Source: Dehalococcoidales bacterium (GTDB taxonomy: Bacteria > Chloroflexota > Dehalococcoidia > Dehalococcoidales > Fen-1064). From it: DNA of 13,450 nt. Position numbers and translations under genes: made by a program. Location of the stretch: contig JAFGHZ010000049.1 of assembly GCA_016929875.1 (NCBI GenBank), positions 1 to 13,450 of the forward strand, written 5' to 3'. This document shows, in pieces, positions 6,120-11,717 of the stretch (position 1 is the first letter of the stretch; every line of letters begins with the position of its first letter). The notes under the pieces are model-generated. The model was not told the DNA's origin. It ran no database searches and saw only the letters and a list, made by a program, of their open reading frames with translations.

Positions 6120-6147
6120 TGCGATGTGATTATTATCACTTTTCGCA
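6120..6147. promoter_or_regulatory. CRP/FNR-like palindrome upstream of the glutaredoxin promoter
   Basis: TGTGA-TTATTA-TCACT (6125-6140) matches the TGTGA-N6-TCACA architecture of CRP-family sites with one mismatch and is flanked by further matching arms TGCGA (6120-6124) and TCGCA (6143-6147). Its centre is about 59-60 bases upstream of the predicted start point, the classic class I activator position. As RNA it would be a hairpin 28 bases after the sbcC stop, but no T-tract follows. A regulator site is the better explanation; the protein is unknown. Confidence 0.5.
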
Positions 6148-6174
6148 GGGAAGTTGATGTATTGCGGGACAAAA

Positions 6175-8748
6175 CTAATTCAGGCTGATGATCGAACCGT
6201 CGGCGGTTTTTATCACGTCAATCCGGGCAGGGAAGGCATCTCTGAGTTCTTCGACATGGGTGATGACCAGTATCTTTTCAAAATCATCCTGAATGGAATT
6301 GATAGCATCTCTGAGTTTTTCGATACCTGCCGCATCCTGAGTGCCGAACCCCTCGTCGATGATGAGCGTCGGCAACGGTGCCCCGGCCCTTCTGGCTAGC
6401 AGCCGCGACAACGCAATCCTGATGGCGAAGTTAATGCGGAAAGCTTCTCCTCCGCTGAACATTTCATAATTACGCGTGCCCAGTTCGTCCGATATTTTGA
6501 TATCCAGTGTTTCGACAGGCTTACCTTTCTGTGTCTCCCCCAAAGGTTCAATTTTGACGTGCATGCGGTTGTCCGTCATTCGCGCCAGCAGGCGATTGGC
6601 TTCGACCTCTATTTCGGGTAAAGCGGTCTCAATCAATAATGCCTGTATCCCCTTCTGTCCGAAAGCCTCCGCCAGTTCCCGGTAGATTGCCCACTCTTTA
6701 GACGCCATGTCCAGTTGTTTTCCTTTTTCCCGCTTCTCGGCTTCCCGCCTTGTGAGATATTCCAGCTTGCCTTTGATATTGCCGATAATTTCCTGCGATT
6801 GTTTTTGACGGACAGCGAGGTTCTTGAACTCGGATTCCGCCTGTGCCAGGTCGGCCGAGACCTGCGGTAAAGCGATTATTTCCTCACCCAGTTCCCGTCT
6901 CTTTTGCTCATCCGTCTTTAGCCCGGTTTTCAGTTCGGAGGCGGCATTTTCGGAGCGAGCGATATCATCCCTCTCTTGATTGATGAGCCTTTCCGCCTCT
7001 TCCAATCTGCGCTTCGAGGCTTCATAATCTTTCAGGCTGTCGAGTTGTTGCCGGACATGCTCATACTTTTGAGGGTCGTAGTCAATGCCGTCCAACCCGG
7101 ACTCGATTTGTTTCAGTGTTTCCTGCTGGGGCAGTGCGAAGTCTTTGCCTGCCAGTCTCTCTTCGATTTGTTTTATCCCAACCAGTTCGTCTTTCAGTTG
7201 ATTGACTGCCTGTTCGGCGATGGTAATTTCCTTTTCCAGGATTGCCGATTGTTTCTGTGCCTGCTCCTTCTCTCGGGAGAGGTTCTTCTCGAATTGCGAT
7301 ATGTCTTCTTCCGTTGCTTTCAACTCGACTCTCATCCTGGTAATGTTTGCCATATTGGATTTCAATGATTCCGATTTGCCCTGTTTTTCCGAGTTATAGT
7401 GTTTTTCGATGTGTTTTAATCCGTTGACGCCCAGTTCGGTATCGCAAACAGGGCATCTGGCCGTGTCCGGCTGGGAGAGCAACAGGCTCAATTTCTCCTC
7501 TATCTCCTTAATCTCTTTCTCCAGCCTGGCACTATCCGATTCCGCGCTCTTCGTCAGGGTCAGGATTTCTCTGCTTTTGTCTTTCTTTTTACGTAAAGCT
7601 TCTTCTTCCGCAGCGAAACGCTGTAATTGAACTTGTGCCTGCTGGAACTTTTCTTTTAGCCCGGGCAGTTCGCCGGCGGCTTTTTCCAGTTCGTTGATTT
7701 TGCTCCGGGCCACCGCGTGCTCTTTTGTTAGCGTGCGGCTTGCCTGCTCGATGAACATTTCCAATTCGTGCTTTTTCTGGTTCAATTTGCTGGACAGCAA
7801 CATGTTTTTGTTTAAGGTATCATAGAGGTTTTTAGCCTCTTCGAATTTTAAGTAGCCGGATTCGATCTCAGCGCGTTTGCCGAGTAAAGCTTCATGTTCC
7901 ATAATTCTGGTGTTGAGTCGTTCGATTTGCTCCTGCCACTGCGCCAGTGTACGGGCCCTTTCCGCGATGTTTTTCTCGAGCTGGTCTAACTGTGCCCGTT
8001 TGCCTTCCAGTAATTCCTTCTGTTTCCGTAGAGATGACAGCATGGCATCCTGTTGTTTGACTGCTTCCTCGATTTGCGACGACTCCGCCTGTGCTTTTTG
8101 CAGTTCCGCTTCGCTGGCGGGTTTTTGCGCCAGCTCGGTGTCTATCTCGGATATGGCGGTTGTAAGCTGTTGCTTGAGCGTTTCACGTTGTCTAGCGAGG
8201 TCTTTGGCACGCGTTTCGAATTCGTCATAGGCAGTCAGCCCCAGGATGTTCGACAGTACCTCCTTGCGCTTCGCCGGGTTGGCAGTGGTGAACTCGTCGG
8301 CGTGTCCCTGACGCAGATAAGCGCTGTTCGTGAAAGTGTTGTAGTCCATGTGTAGAATATCGATGATTTTCTGCTGGGTCTGGGTCATCGTATCTCCGTC
8401 TATCGCTCGGAAACCTCCGTCGTTGGCAATCTGAAGATGGAGTGAGGATTGCCCTGAGCTCCCCCGTTTTTTCGGCCGGGAATGCTTGCGGATGATACGG
8501 TAGTTCTGCCCGCCGACGGCAAACTCGAACTCAACCTCCGTTTCATTTTGCCCCTGGTGGATGAGTTCGTCGTCTCTTTTGGCTCGTGTCTCGCCCCACA
8601 GCGCCCAGGTCATGGCGTCGATAATCGCCGACTTGCCGTTCCCGTTGTTGCCGCAGATACTGACCGTGTGAACGCCCGTAAAGTCGAGTACGGGCACATT
8701 GTCGCGGTAGGGCATAAAATTTCGTATTGCCAGCTTGATTGGAATCAT
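6175..8748 (-). CDS. sbcC: SbcC/Rad50-type exonuclease ATPase subunit
   Basis: An 857-residue SMC-like ATPase that, with the nuclease SbcD/Mre11, opens hairpins and processes DNA ends. Visible in order: N-terminal ATPase lobe with Walker A GNNGNGKS (33-40) and the Q-loop (YLRQG, Q147); a first long coiled coil (about 175-425); the zinc hook CPVC (432-435), which joins two molecules; a second coiled coil (about 450-690); and the C-terminal lobe with signature FSGGE (764-768), Walker B LIIDEGFG (795-802), D-loop TQD and the H-switch H831 (VITHVEEL). All catalytic parts are intact and length is normal for a compact SbcC. The start MIPIKLAIRNF matches the family, although no ribosome site precedes it; see the promoter entry. 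The usual partner sbcD is not adjacent. Confidence 0.95.
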   Translation of the reverse strand: MIPIKLAIRNFMPYRDNVPVLDFTGVHTVSICGNNGNGKSAIIDAMTWALWGETRAKRDDELIHQGQNETEVEFEFAVGGQNYRIIRKHSRPKKRGSSGQSSLHLQIANDGGFRAIDGDTMTQTQQKIIDILHMDYNTFTNSAYLRQGHADEFTTANPAKRKEVLSNILGLTAYDEFETRAKDLARQRETLKQQLTTAISEIDTELAQKPASEAELQKAQAESSQIEEAVKQQDAMLSSLRKQKELLEGKRAQLDQLEKNIAERARTLAQWQEQIERLNTRIMEHEALLGKRAEIESGYLKFEEAKNLYDTLNKNMLLSSKLNQKKHELEMFIEQASRTLTKEHAVARSKINELEKAAGELPGLKEKFQQAQVQLQRFAAEEEALRKKKDKSREILTLTKSAESDSARLEKEIKEIEEKLSLLLSQPDTARCPVCDTELGVNGLKHIEKHYNSEKQGKSESLKSNMANITRMRVELKATEEDISQFEKNLSREKEQAQKQSAILEKEITIAEQAVNQLKDELVGIKQIEERLAGKDFALPQQETLKQIESGLDGIDYDPQKYEHVRQQLDSLKDYEASKRRLEEAERLINQERDDIARSENAASELKTGLKTDEQKRRELGEEIIALPQVSADLAQAESEFKNLAVRQKQSQEIIGNIKGKLEYLTRREAEKREKGKQLDMASKEWAIYRELAEAFGQKGIQALLIETALPEIEVEANRLLARMTDNRMHVKIEPLGETQKGKPVETLDIKISDELGTRNYEMFSGGEAFRINFAIRIALSRLLARRAGAPLPTLIIDEGFGTQDAAGIEKLRDAINSIQDDFEKILVITHVEELRDAFPARIDVIKTADGSIISLN

Positions 8749-8756
8749 ATCGGCTT

Positions 8757-8783
8757 ATTTTAACACAGACGACTGATTGACAA
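8757..8783 (-). promoter_or_regulatory. probable sbcC promoter, possibly leaderless
   Basis: On the minus strand TTGTCA (8778-8783) and TAAAAT (8757-8762) are 15 bases apart, a slightly short spacer. Only eight bases separate the -10 from ATG 8748 and no Shine-Dalgarno is seen, so transcription would start at or one to two bases before the start codon. The -35 overlaps that of the divergent PPC-gene promoter. Confidence 0.45.
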
Positions 8784-8805
8784 ACAGGGGAAAAACCACA
8801 ATAAT
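8777..8805 (+). promoter_or_regulatory. promoter of the PPC-protein / flavin-reductase operon
   Basis: TTGACA (8777-8782, perfect) and AATAAT (8800-8805, five of six) are exactly 17 bases apart. The start near 8812 gives a leader of about 76 bases to ATG 8888. The left arm of a 10-bp inverted repeat (CACAATAATC 8797-8806, GATTATTGTG 8840-8849) covers the whole -10, a plausible repressor-site arrangement. Confidence 0.75.
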
Positions 8806-8849
8806 CAGACAAACGGGAAGCTCAAGGAAACAATTTTTCGATTATTGTG
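8797..8849. repeat. 10-bp inverted repeat over the PPC-gene promoter
   Basis: CACAATAATC (8797-8806) and GATTATTGTG (8840-8849) are perfect reverse complements 33 bases apart (43 bases start to start, about four helical turns). One arm covers the -10; the other lies about 30-40 bases inside the predicted leader. A two-site operator is possible; an RNA hairpin is not, because the left arm would not be transcribed. Confidence 0.5.
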
Positions 8850-8887
8850 ATTTGGTTATTGGCATTTATCGTTGGAGGTGGCGAAAA

Positions 8888-9334
8888 ATGAAAGCAGGGG
8901 AAGGGAAACGAGGGCGTGTGTTCATTCTCAGGCTGGAAGACGGAGATGTGCTCCCCGACTGTATCGAACGTTTTGCCGGAGAAAAAGGAGTCAAAAACGG
9001 ATTTGTTTTGCTGGTGGGTGGTATCGGCAAGGGGCAGGTAGTCGTCGGGCCTCGTTATACCGAGGAAATGCCTCCCGACCCGATGCTTCTGCCCATCGAC
9101 GGCGCCCACGAAGTCGCCGGTGTCGGAGTTCTCGCGCCAGATAAGGACGGTAAGCCCGTATTGCATATCCACGCCGCTCTGGGGCGCTCCGGAAAAACTA
9201 CTACCGGCTGTTTACGTCCCGGCGTTACCACCTGGCTTGTCGGCGAAGCCATTTTGTATGAAATCGCGGGCATCGATGCCAGACGTGTTATCGATAAAAA
9301 GAGCGGGTTTGCCTTATTGAAAATAAAGGGTTAA
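8888..9334 (+). CDS. PPC/DUF296-domain protein
   Basis: A 148-residue protein consisting of one PPC (plants and prokaryotes conserved, DUF296) domain. It shows RVFILRLEDGDVLPDCIERF near the start, GFVLLVGGIGKGQVVVG (38-54), the metal-ligand-like LHIHAALGRSGK with H93 and H95, then GCLRPG with C108 and WLVGEAILYEI. In this family the two histidines plus a third residue can bind a metal; the plant versions bind AT-rich DNA through added AT-hooks, absent here. The biochemical role in prokaryotes is not established and I do not assign one. ATG 8888 was chosen over the in-frame TTG 8777 (which lies in the -35) because GGAGGTG (8874-8880) precedes it by seven bases. The flavin-reductase gene follows after 20 bases. 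Confidence 0.88.
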   Translation: MKAGEGKRGRVFILRLEDGDVLPDCIERFAGEKGVKNGFVLLVGGIGKGQVVVGPRYTEEMPPDPMLLPIDGAHEVAGVGVLAPDKDGKPVLHIHAALGRSGKTTTGCLRPGVTTWLVGEAILYEIAGIDARRVIDKKSGFALLKIKG

Positions 9335-9354
9335 GGAATCCGGGAGGTTTATAT

Positions 9355-9933
9355 ATGGCCAAGGTCAAAATCAATCCCCAGCCTTTAATTTGTACGACGC
9401 CGACGGTACTGGTCGGTGCGATGGTGGAGGGTAAGCCGAACTTTATGGCGGTTGCCTGGTGCGGCGTGGCGAACAGCGTCCCGCCGATGGTTTCGGTTGC
9501 CATACGTCCGGTGCGGCATACCTTGAAAGGTATCAGAGCCACAGGAGAATTTTCCGTTAATGTGCCATCGGTCGGACTCGTCAAGGAAGCCGATTACTGC
9601 GGCATGGTTTCCGGAGCAAAGGCAGACAAGGCGAGTGTCTGCAAGTTCGAAGTATTCTATGGCGACCTCCAAAATGCGCCGCTCATCAATCAGTGTCCGG
9701 TCAATTTATCCTGTAAGGTGGTGCATATTCTGGAGCTGGAGAGCCATCTGCTAATTATCGGTGAGGTAGAAGAGACTTACGTGACCAAAACCTGTCTGAC
9801 CGATGATAAACCCGATATCCGGAAAATCAAGCCTCTTATCTACGCAGCGACTATGCCGACAGAGTATTTCGCATTCGGAGAATCGGTAGGTAAAGCCTAC
9901 TCGGTCGGTAAAGAATTGATTGAAGAGAAATAG
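9355..9933 (+). CDS. flavoredoxin-like / flavin reductase family FMN-binding protein
   Basis: A 192-residue protein of the flavin-reductase-like split-barrel family (flavoredoxin type), which binds FMN and moves electrons between NAD(P)H or other donors and acceptors in the cytosol. The N-terminal NPQPLICTTPTVLVGAMVEG and NFMAVAWCGVANSVPPMVSV, then R-P-x-RHTLKGIRATGEFSVNVPS, are the usual FMN-site blocks; EADYCGMVSGAKADK and the late IYAATMPTEYFAFGE complete the family pattern. ATG 9355 has GGGAGG (9342-9347) seven bases before it. It is the second gene of an operon with the PPC protein and its transcription should stop at the hairpin 10048-10082. Its redox partner is not evident, though the AKR and glutaredoxin systems nearby show the same anaerobic redox style. 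Confidence 0.9.
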   Translation: MAKVKINPQPLICTTPTVLVGAMVEGKPNFMAVAWCGVANSVPPMVSVAIRPVRHTLKGIRATGEFSVNVPSVGLVKEADYCGMVSGAKADKASVCKFEVFYGDLQNAPLINQCPVNLSCKVVHILELESHLLIIGEVEETYVTKTCLTDDKPDIRKIKPLIYAATMPTEYFAFGESVGKAYSVGKELIEEK

Positions 9934-9954
9934 GCTCCGACTACTCAATCCTGT

Positions 9955-9992
9955 TCATTGCGAGTCCCGATGTAATCGGGATGCGGCAATCT
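9955..9992. repeat. palindromic intergenic repeat, copy A
   Basis: It begins TCATTGCGAG and ends GCAATCT, with outer arms ATTGC/GCAAT and a perfect inner stem TCCCGAT-GTA-ATCGGGA (9965-9981). This looks like the dispersed palindromic repeats found between genes in many bacteria. The same opening recurs at 10151 and the same inner stem at 296. Confidence 0.65.
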
Positions 9993-10047
9993 CCGGGAGT
10001 ACTGAGAGTACCACAGTATAATCAGGACACTATGCCCTATCCCCTGA

Positions 10048-10082
10048 CCCCTTCCCCATTAGGGAAGGGGATTTTATTTTTT
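10048..10082 (+). terminator. rho-independent terminator of the PPC-flavoredoxin operon
   Basis: CCCCTTCCC (10048-10056) and GGGAAGGGG (10062-10070) form a perfect 9-bp GC-rich stem with a 5-base loop, followed directly by ATTTTATTTTTT (10071-10082). It is strong on the + strand and has no T-tract on the other, so it serves the flavoredoxin side, 115 bases after that stop codon. Confidence 0.88.
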
Positions 10083-10088
10083 GGTGGC

Positions 10089-10108
10089 GCAAGGGCAAAA
10101 GCCCTTGC
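10089..10108. repeat. 8-bp hairpin GCAAGGGC-AAAA-GCCCTTGC
   Basis: GCAAGGGC (10089-10096) and GCCCTTGC (10101-10108) are perfect inverted arms around AAAA, seven bases after the terminator T-run. No T-tract follows on either side. It is probably another REP-like palindromic unit. Confidence 0.55.
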
Positions 10109-10150
10109 TTCCCTTGTTTACCCCTTTATCACCCCACTACACTCATGCTG

Positions 10151-10196
10151 TCATTGCGAGGATAGTTTGCCTGAGTGCAACGAAGGGAAGCAATTT
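10151..10196. repeat. palindromic intergenic repeat, copy B
   Basis: It opens with the same TCATTGCGAG as the copy at 9955 and closes with GCAATTT, in the same orientation. Outer arms ATTGC (10153-10157)/GCAAT (10190-10194) enclose a smaller pair TTGC (10167-10170)/GCAA (10177-10180). The interior differs from copy A, so only the boundaries are conserved. Confidence 0.55.
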
Positions 10197-10215
10197 AAGC
10201 CAAAGAGTCGCTGGG

Positions 10216-10262
10216 AGAAAAAACAATAATACGGATTTCCGCCCCCGGCTGAAGTACGGGGC
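10216..10262 (-). terminator. candidate rpoD terminator (weak)
   Basis: On the minus strand downstream of rpoD, CCCCG and CGGGG flank a 9-base loop (about 10244-10262) and a run of six T follows some 20 bases later (about 10216-10222). The distance between stem and T-run is too large for a textbook terminator. Confidence 0.3.
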
Positions 10263-10289
10263 AGACTGTGCGGTAATAACATTTTGGCG

Positions 10290-11717
10290 CTATTCCAGAT
10301 AGTCTTTTAGCTTGCGGCTCCGGCTCGGATGGCGCAATTTGCGGAGGGCTTTGGCTTCAATCTGGCGGATGCGCTCACGGGTGACATTGAATTCCTGCCC
10401 GACCTCTTCCAGGGTACGGCTCCTGCCGTCCTCCAGTCCGAAGCGGAGTTGCAGAACCCTCTGTTCGCGGTGCGTCAGACTGGAAAGTACCTCGTCGATT
10501 TGCTCTTTGAGCAGTTGTTTCGAGGCGGCGTCCACCGGAGGTAGAGCGTTGCGGTCTTCGATGAAATCGCCGAGGTGGCTGTCTTCTTCCTCGCCCATCG
10601 GTAGTTCCAGTGATATGGGCAACTGGGCGACTTTGATGATTTCCCTTACCTTGTCCGGCGACATCCCCATTTTTTGGCCGATTTCTTTAGAGGTGGGGTC
10701 GCGTCCGTATTCCTGGGACAGCTTGCGGCTCAGTCGAAGGAGCTTATTGATGGTTTCAATCATATGCACCGGTACACGGATGGTTCGTGCCTGGTCGGCG
10801 ATAGCACGGGTGATTGCCTGCCGAATCCACCACGTCGCGTAAGTACTGAATTTATAACCTTTATGCGGGTCGAACTTCTCCACTGCTCGTATCAGCCCGA
10901 TATTACCTTCCTGAATCAGGTCGAGTAGAGACATCCCGTGCCCGATGTGTTTTTTGGCGACGCTCACTACCAGCCGCAAATTGGCTTCGGTCAGGTGGTC
11001 TTTGGCGATTTCGGCTTCCTGTTCGACCTTGCCCAGATATCCGCGCAGTTCGGCTTCCCTGGCCTGTAAGCGTGTCGCGAAATCGGGTTTTTCTACCAGT
11101 TTCGCGATATCTGCTACGGAAGTCTTTTTCCCGATGACATCCAGCATTTGCGGCGGTAACAAGGCGCTGTTTACCGAAAGGCTCATTAACTGCTGCTCCA
11201 CTTGTGCCGCCTCTAAATTGGTTTTTTGCGAGATATCCTGCACCAATTGCTGGTCCATCACGCCATCGATGCCGGCGCGTAGTTTCTCGTTAGAAACGAA
11301 GTCCCTGAATTTTGCCTTCGGCGGCAGTTCCAGGTATGACTGTACCTTGCCGATAATTTCGGCGGATTTTCCCACCTGTCTCAGCATTACCAGGAGAATC
11401 TCTGTGGCTGAAGGGTGTTTGCCCTGTTTTTCCAGTTCGCGCCTGATTTCATTGATGCGTTTGCCCTCTTCGATTCTTCTTGCCAGTGTTTTCTCGTCGT
11501 GGGCAGTAAGAAGCGGCACTCTCCCGATCTCGTGAAGATAAAGACGCACAGGGTCGTCGCCTACTTCCTGTTCTTCGAGAACTTCGACTGGCGATTCCAT
11601 GTCTAATTCTTCAGCGGTGGGTTCTTCTAATTCGCCCTCTTCCTCTGGTGATTCTTCGGGTTCTTCTTTTGCTTCCTCTTCAAAGTCCTGAGGACTAGAC
11701 ATTTCTTCGATTTCCAT
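10290..11717 (-). CDS. rpoD: primary RNA polymerase sigma factor (sigma-70/SigA)
   Basis: A 475-residue principal sigma factor that directs RNA polymerase to housekeeping promoters. Region 1.2 is DDPVRLYLHEIGRVPLLT (54-71); regions 2.1-2.4 run from LTEANLRLVVSVAKKHI (242-258) through SLLDLIQEGNIGLIRAVEKF and GYKFSTYATWWIRQAITRAI (287-306), the -10 reading part; region 3 covers about 310-400; region 4 ends with LEEVGQEFNVTRERIRQIEA (436-455), the -35 reading helix-turn-helix. Instead of a globular region 1.1 the first 55 residues are a low-complexity tract with 27 acidic residues and one lysine. A lineage-type insert (about 90-230) separates regions 1.2 and 2. ATG 11717 is preceded by AAGGAGA (11725-11731) seven bases away, inside dnaG. 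The gene overlaps dnaG by 23 bases, implying translational coupling. Confidence 0.96.
   Translation of the reverse strand: MEIEEMSSPQDFEEEAKEEPEESPEEEGELEEPTAEELDMESPVEVLEEQEVGDDPVRLYLHEIGRVPLLTAHDEKTLARRIEEGKRINEIRRELEKQGKHPSATEILLVMLRQVGKSAEIIGKVQSYLELPPKAKFRDFVSNEKLRAGIDGVMDQQLVQDISQKTNLEAAQVEQQLMSLSVNSALLPPQMLDVIGKKTSVADIAKLVEKPDFATRLQAREAELRGYLGKVEQEAEIAKDHLTEANLRLVVSVAKKHIGHGMSLLDLIQEGNIGLIRAVEKFDPHKGYKFSTYATWWIRQAITRAIADQARTIRVPVHMIETINKLLRLSRKLSQEYGRDPTSKEIGQKMGMSPDKVREIIKVAQLPISLELPMGEEEDSHLGDFIEDRNALPPVDAASKQLLKEQIDEVLSSLTHREQRVLQLRFGLEDGRSRTLEEVGQEFNVTRERIRQIEAKALRKLRHPSRSRKLKDYLE

Larger units (their letters stand above)
9934..10289. other. 356-base non-coding region between flavoredoxin and rpoD
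   Basis: No credible gene is present; frames here have low-complexity, shadow-like translations. The region holds two copies of a TCATTGCGAG...GCAAT repeat (9955, 10151), a small inverted repeat GTACT-GAG-AGTAC (9999-10011), a strong + strand terminator (10048-10082), an 8-bp hairpin (10089-10108) and a possible rpoD terminator (about 10216-10262). It separates two convergent transcription units. Confidence 0.8.

Noticed and set aside
6120..6147. Palindrome read as a rho-independent terminator for sbcC
   Set aside because: No T-tract follows on the minus strand and the inner stem is AT-rich; position relative to the glutaredoxin promoter fits a regulator site better.
8777..8887. N-terminal extension of the PPC protein from TTG 8777
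   Set aside because: The TTG is part of a perfect -35, there is no ribosome site, and ATG 8888 has GGAGGTG at good spacing with the family's normal length.
9981..10302. Short open frames in the 9934-10289 region as small genes
   Set aside because: They run through the terminator and palindromic repeats, lack ribosome sites and have no recognisable motifs.
10312..11535. Serine/arginine-rich + strand frames opposite rpoD
   Set aside because: Composition is that of reverse-read sigma factor codons; no start signals or motifs.
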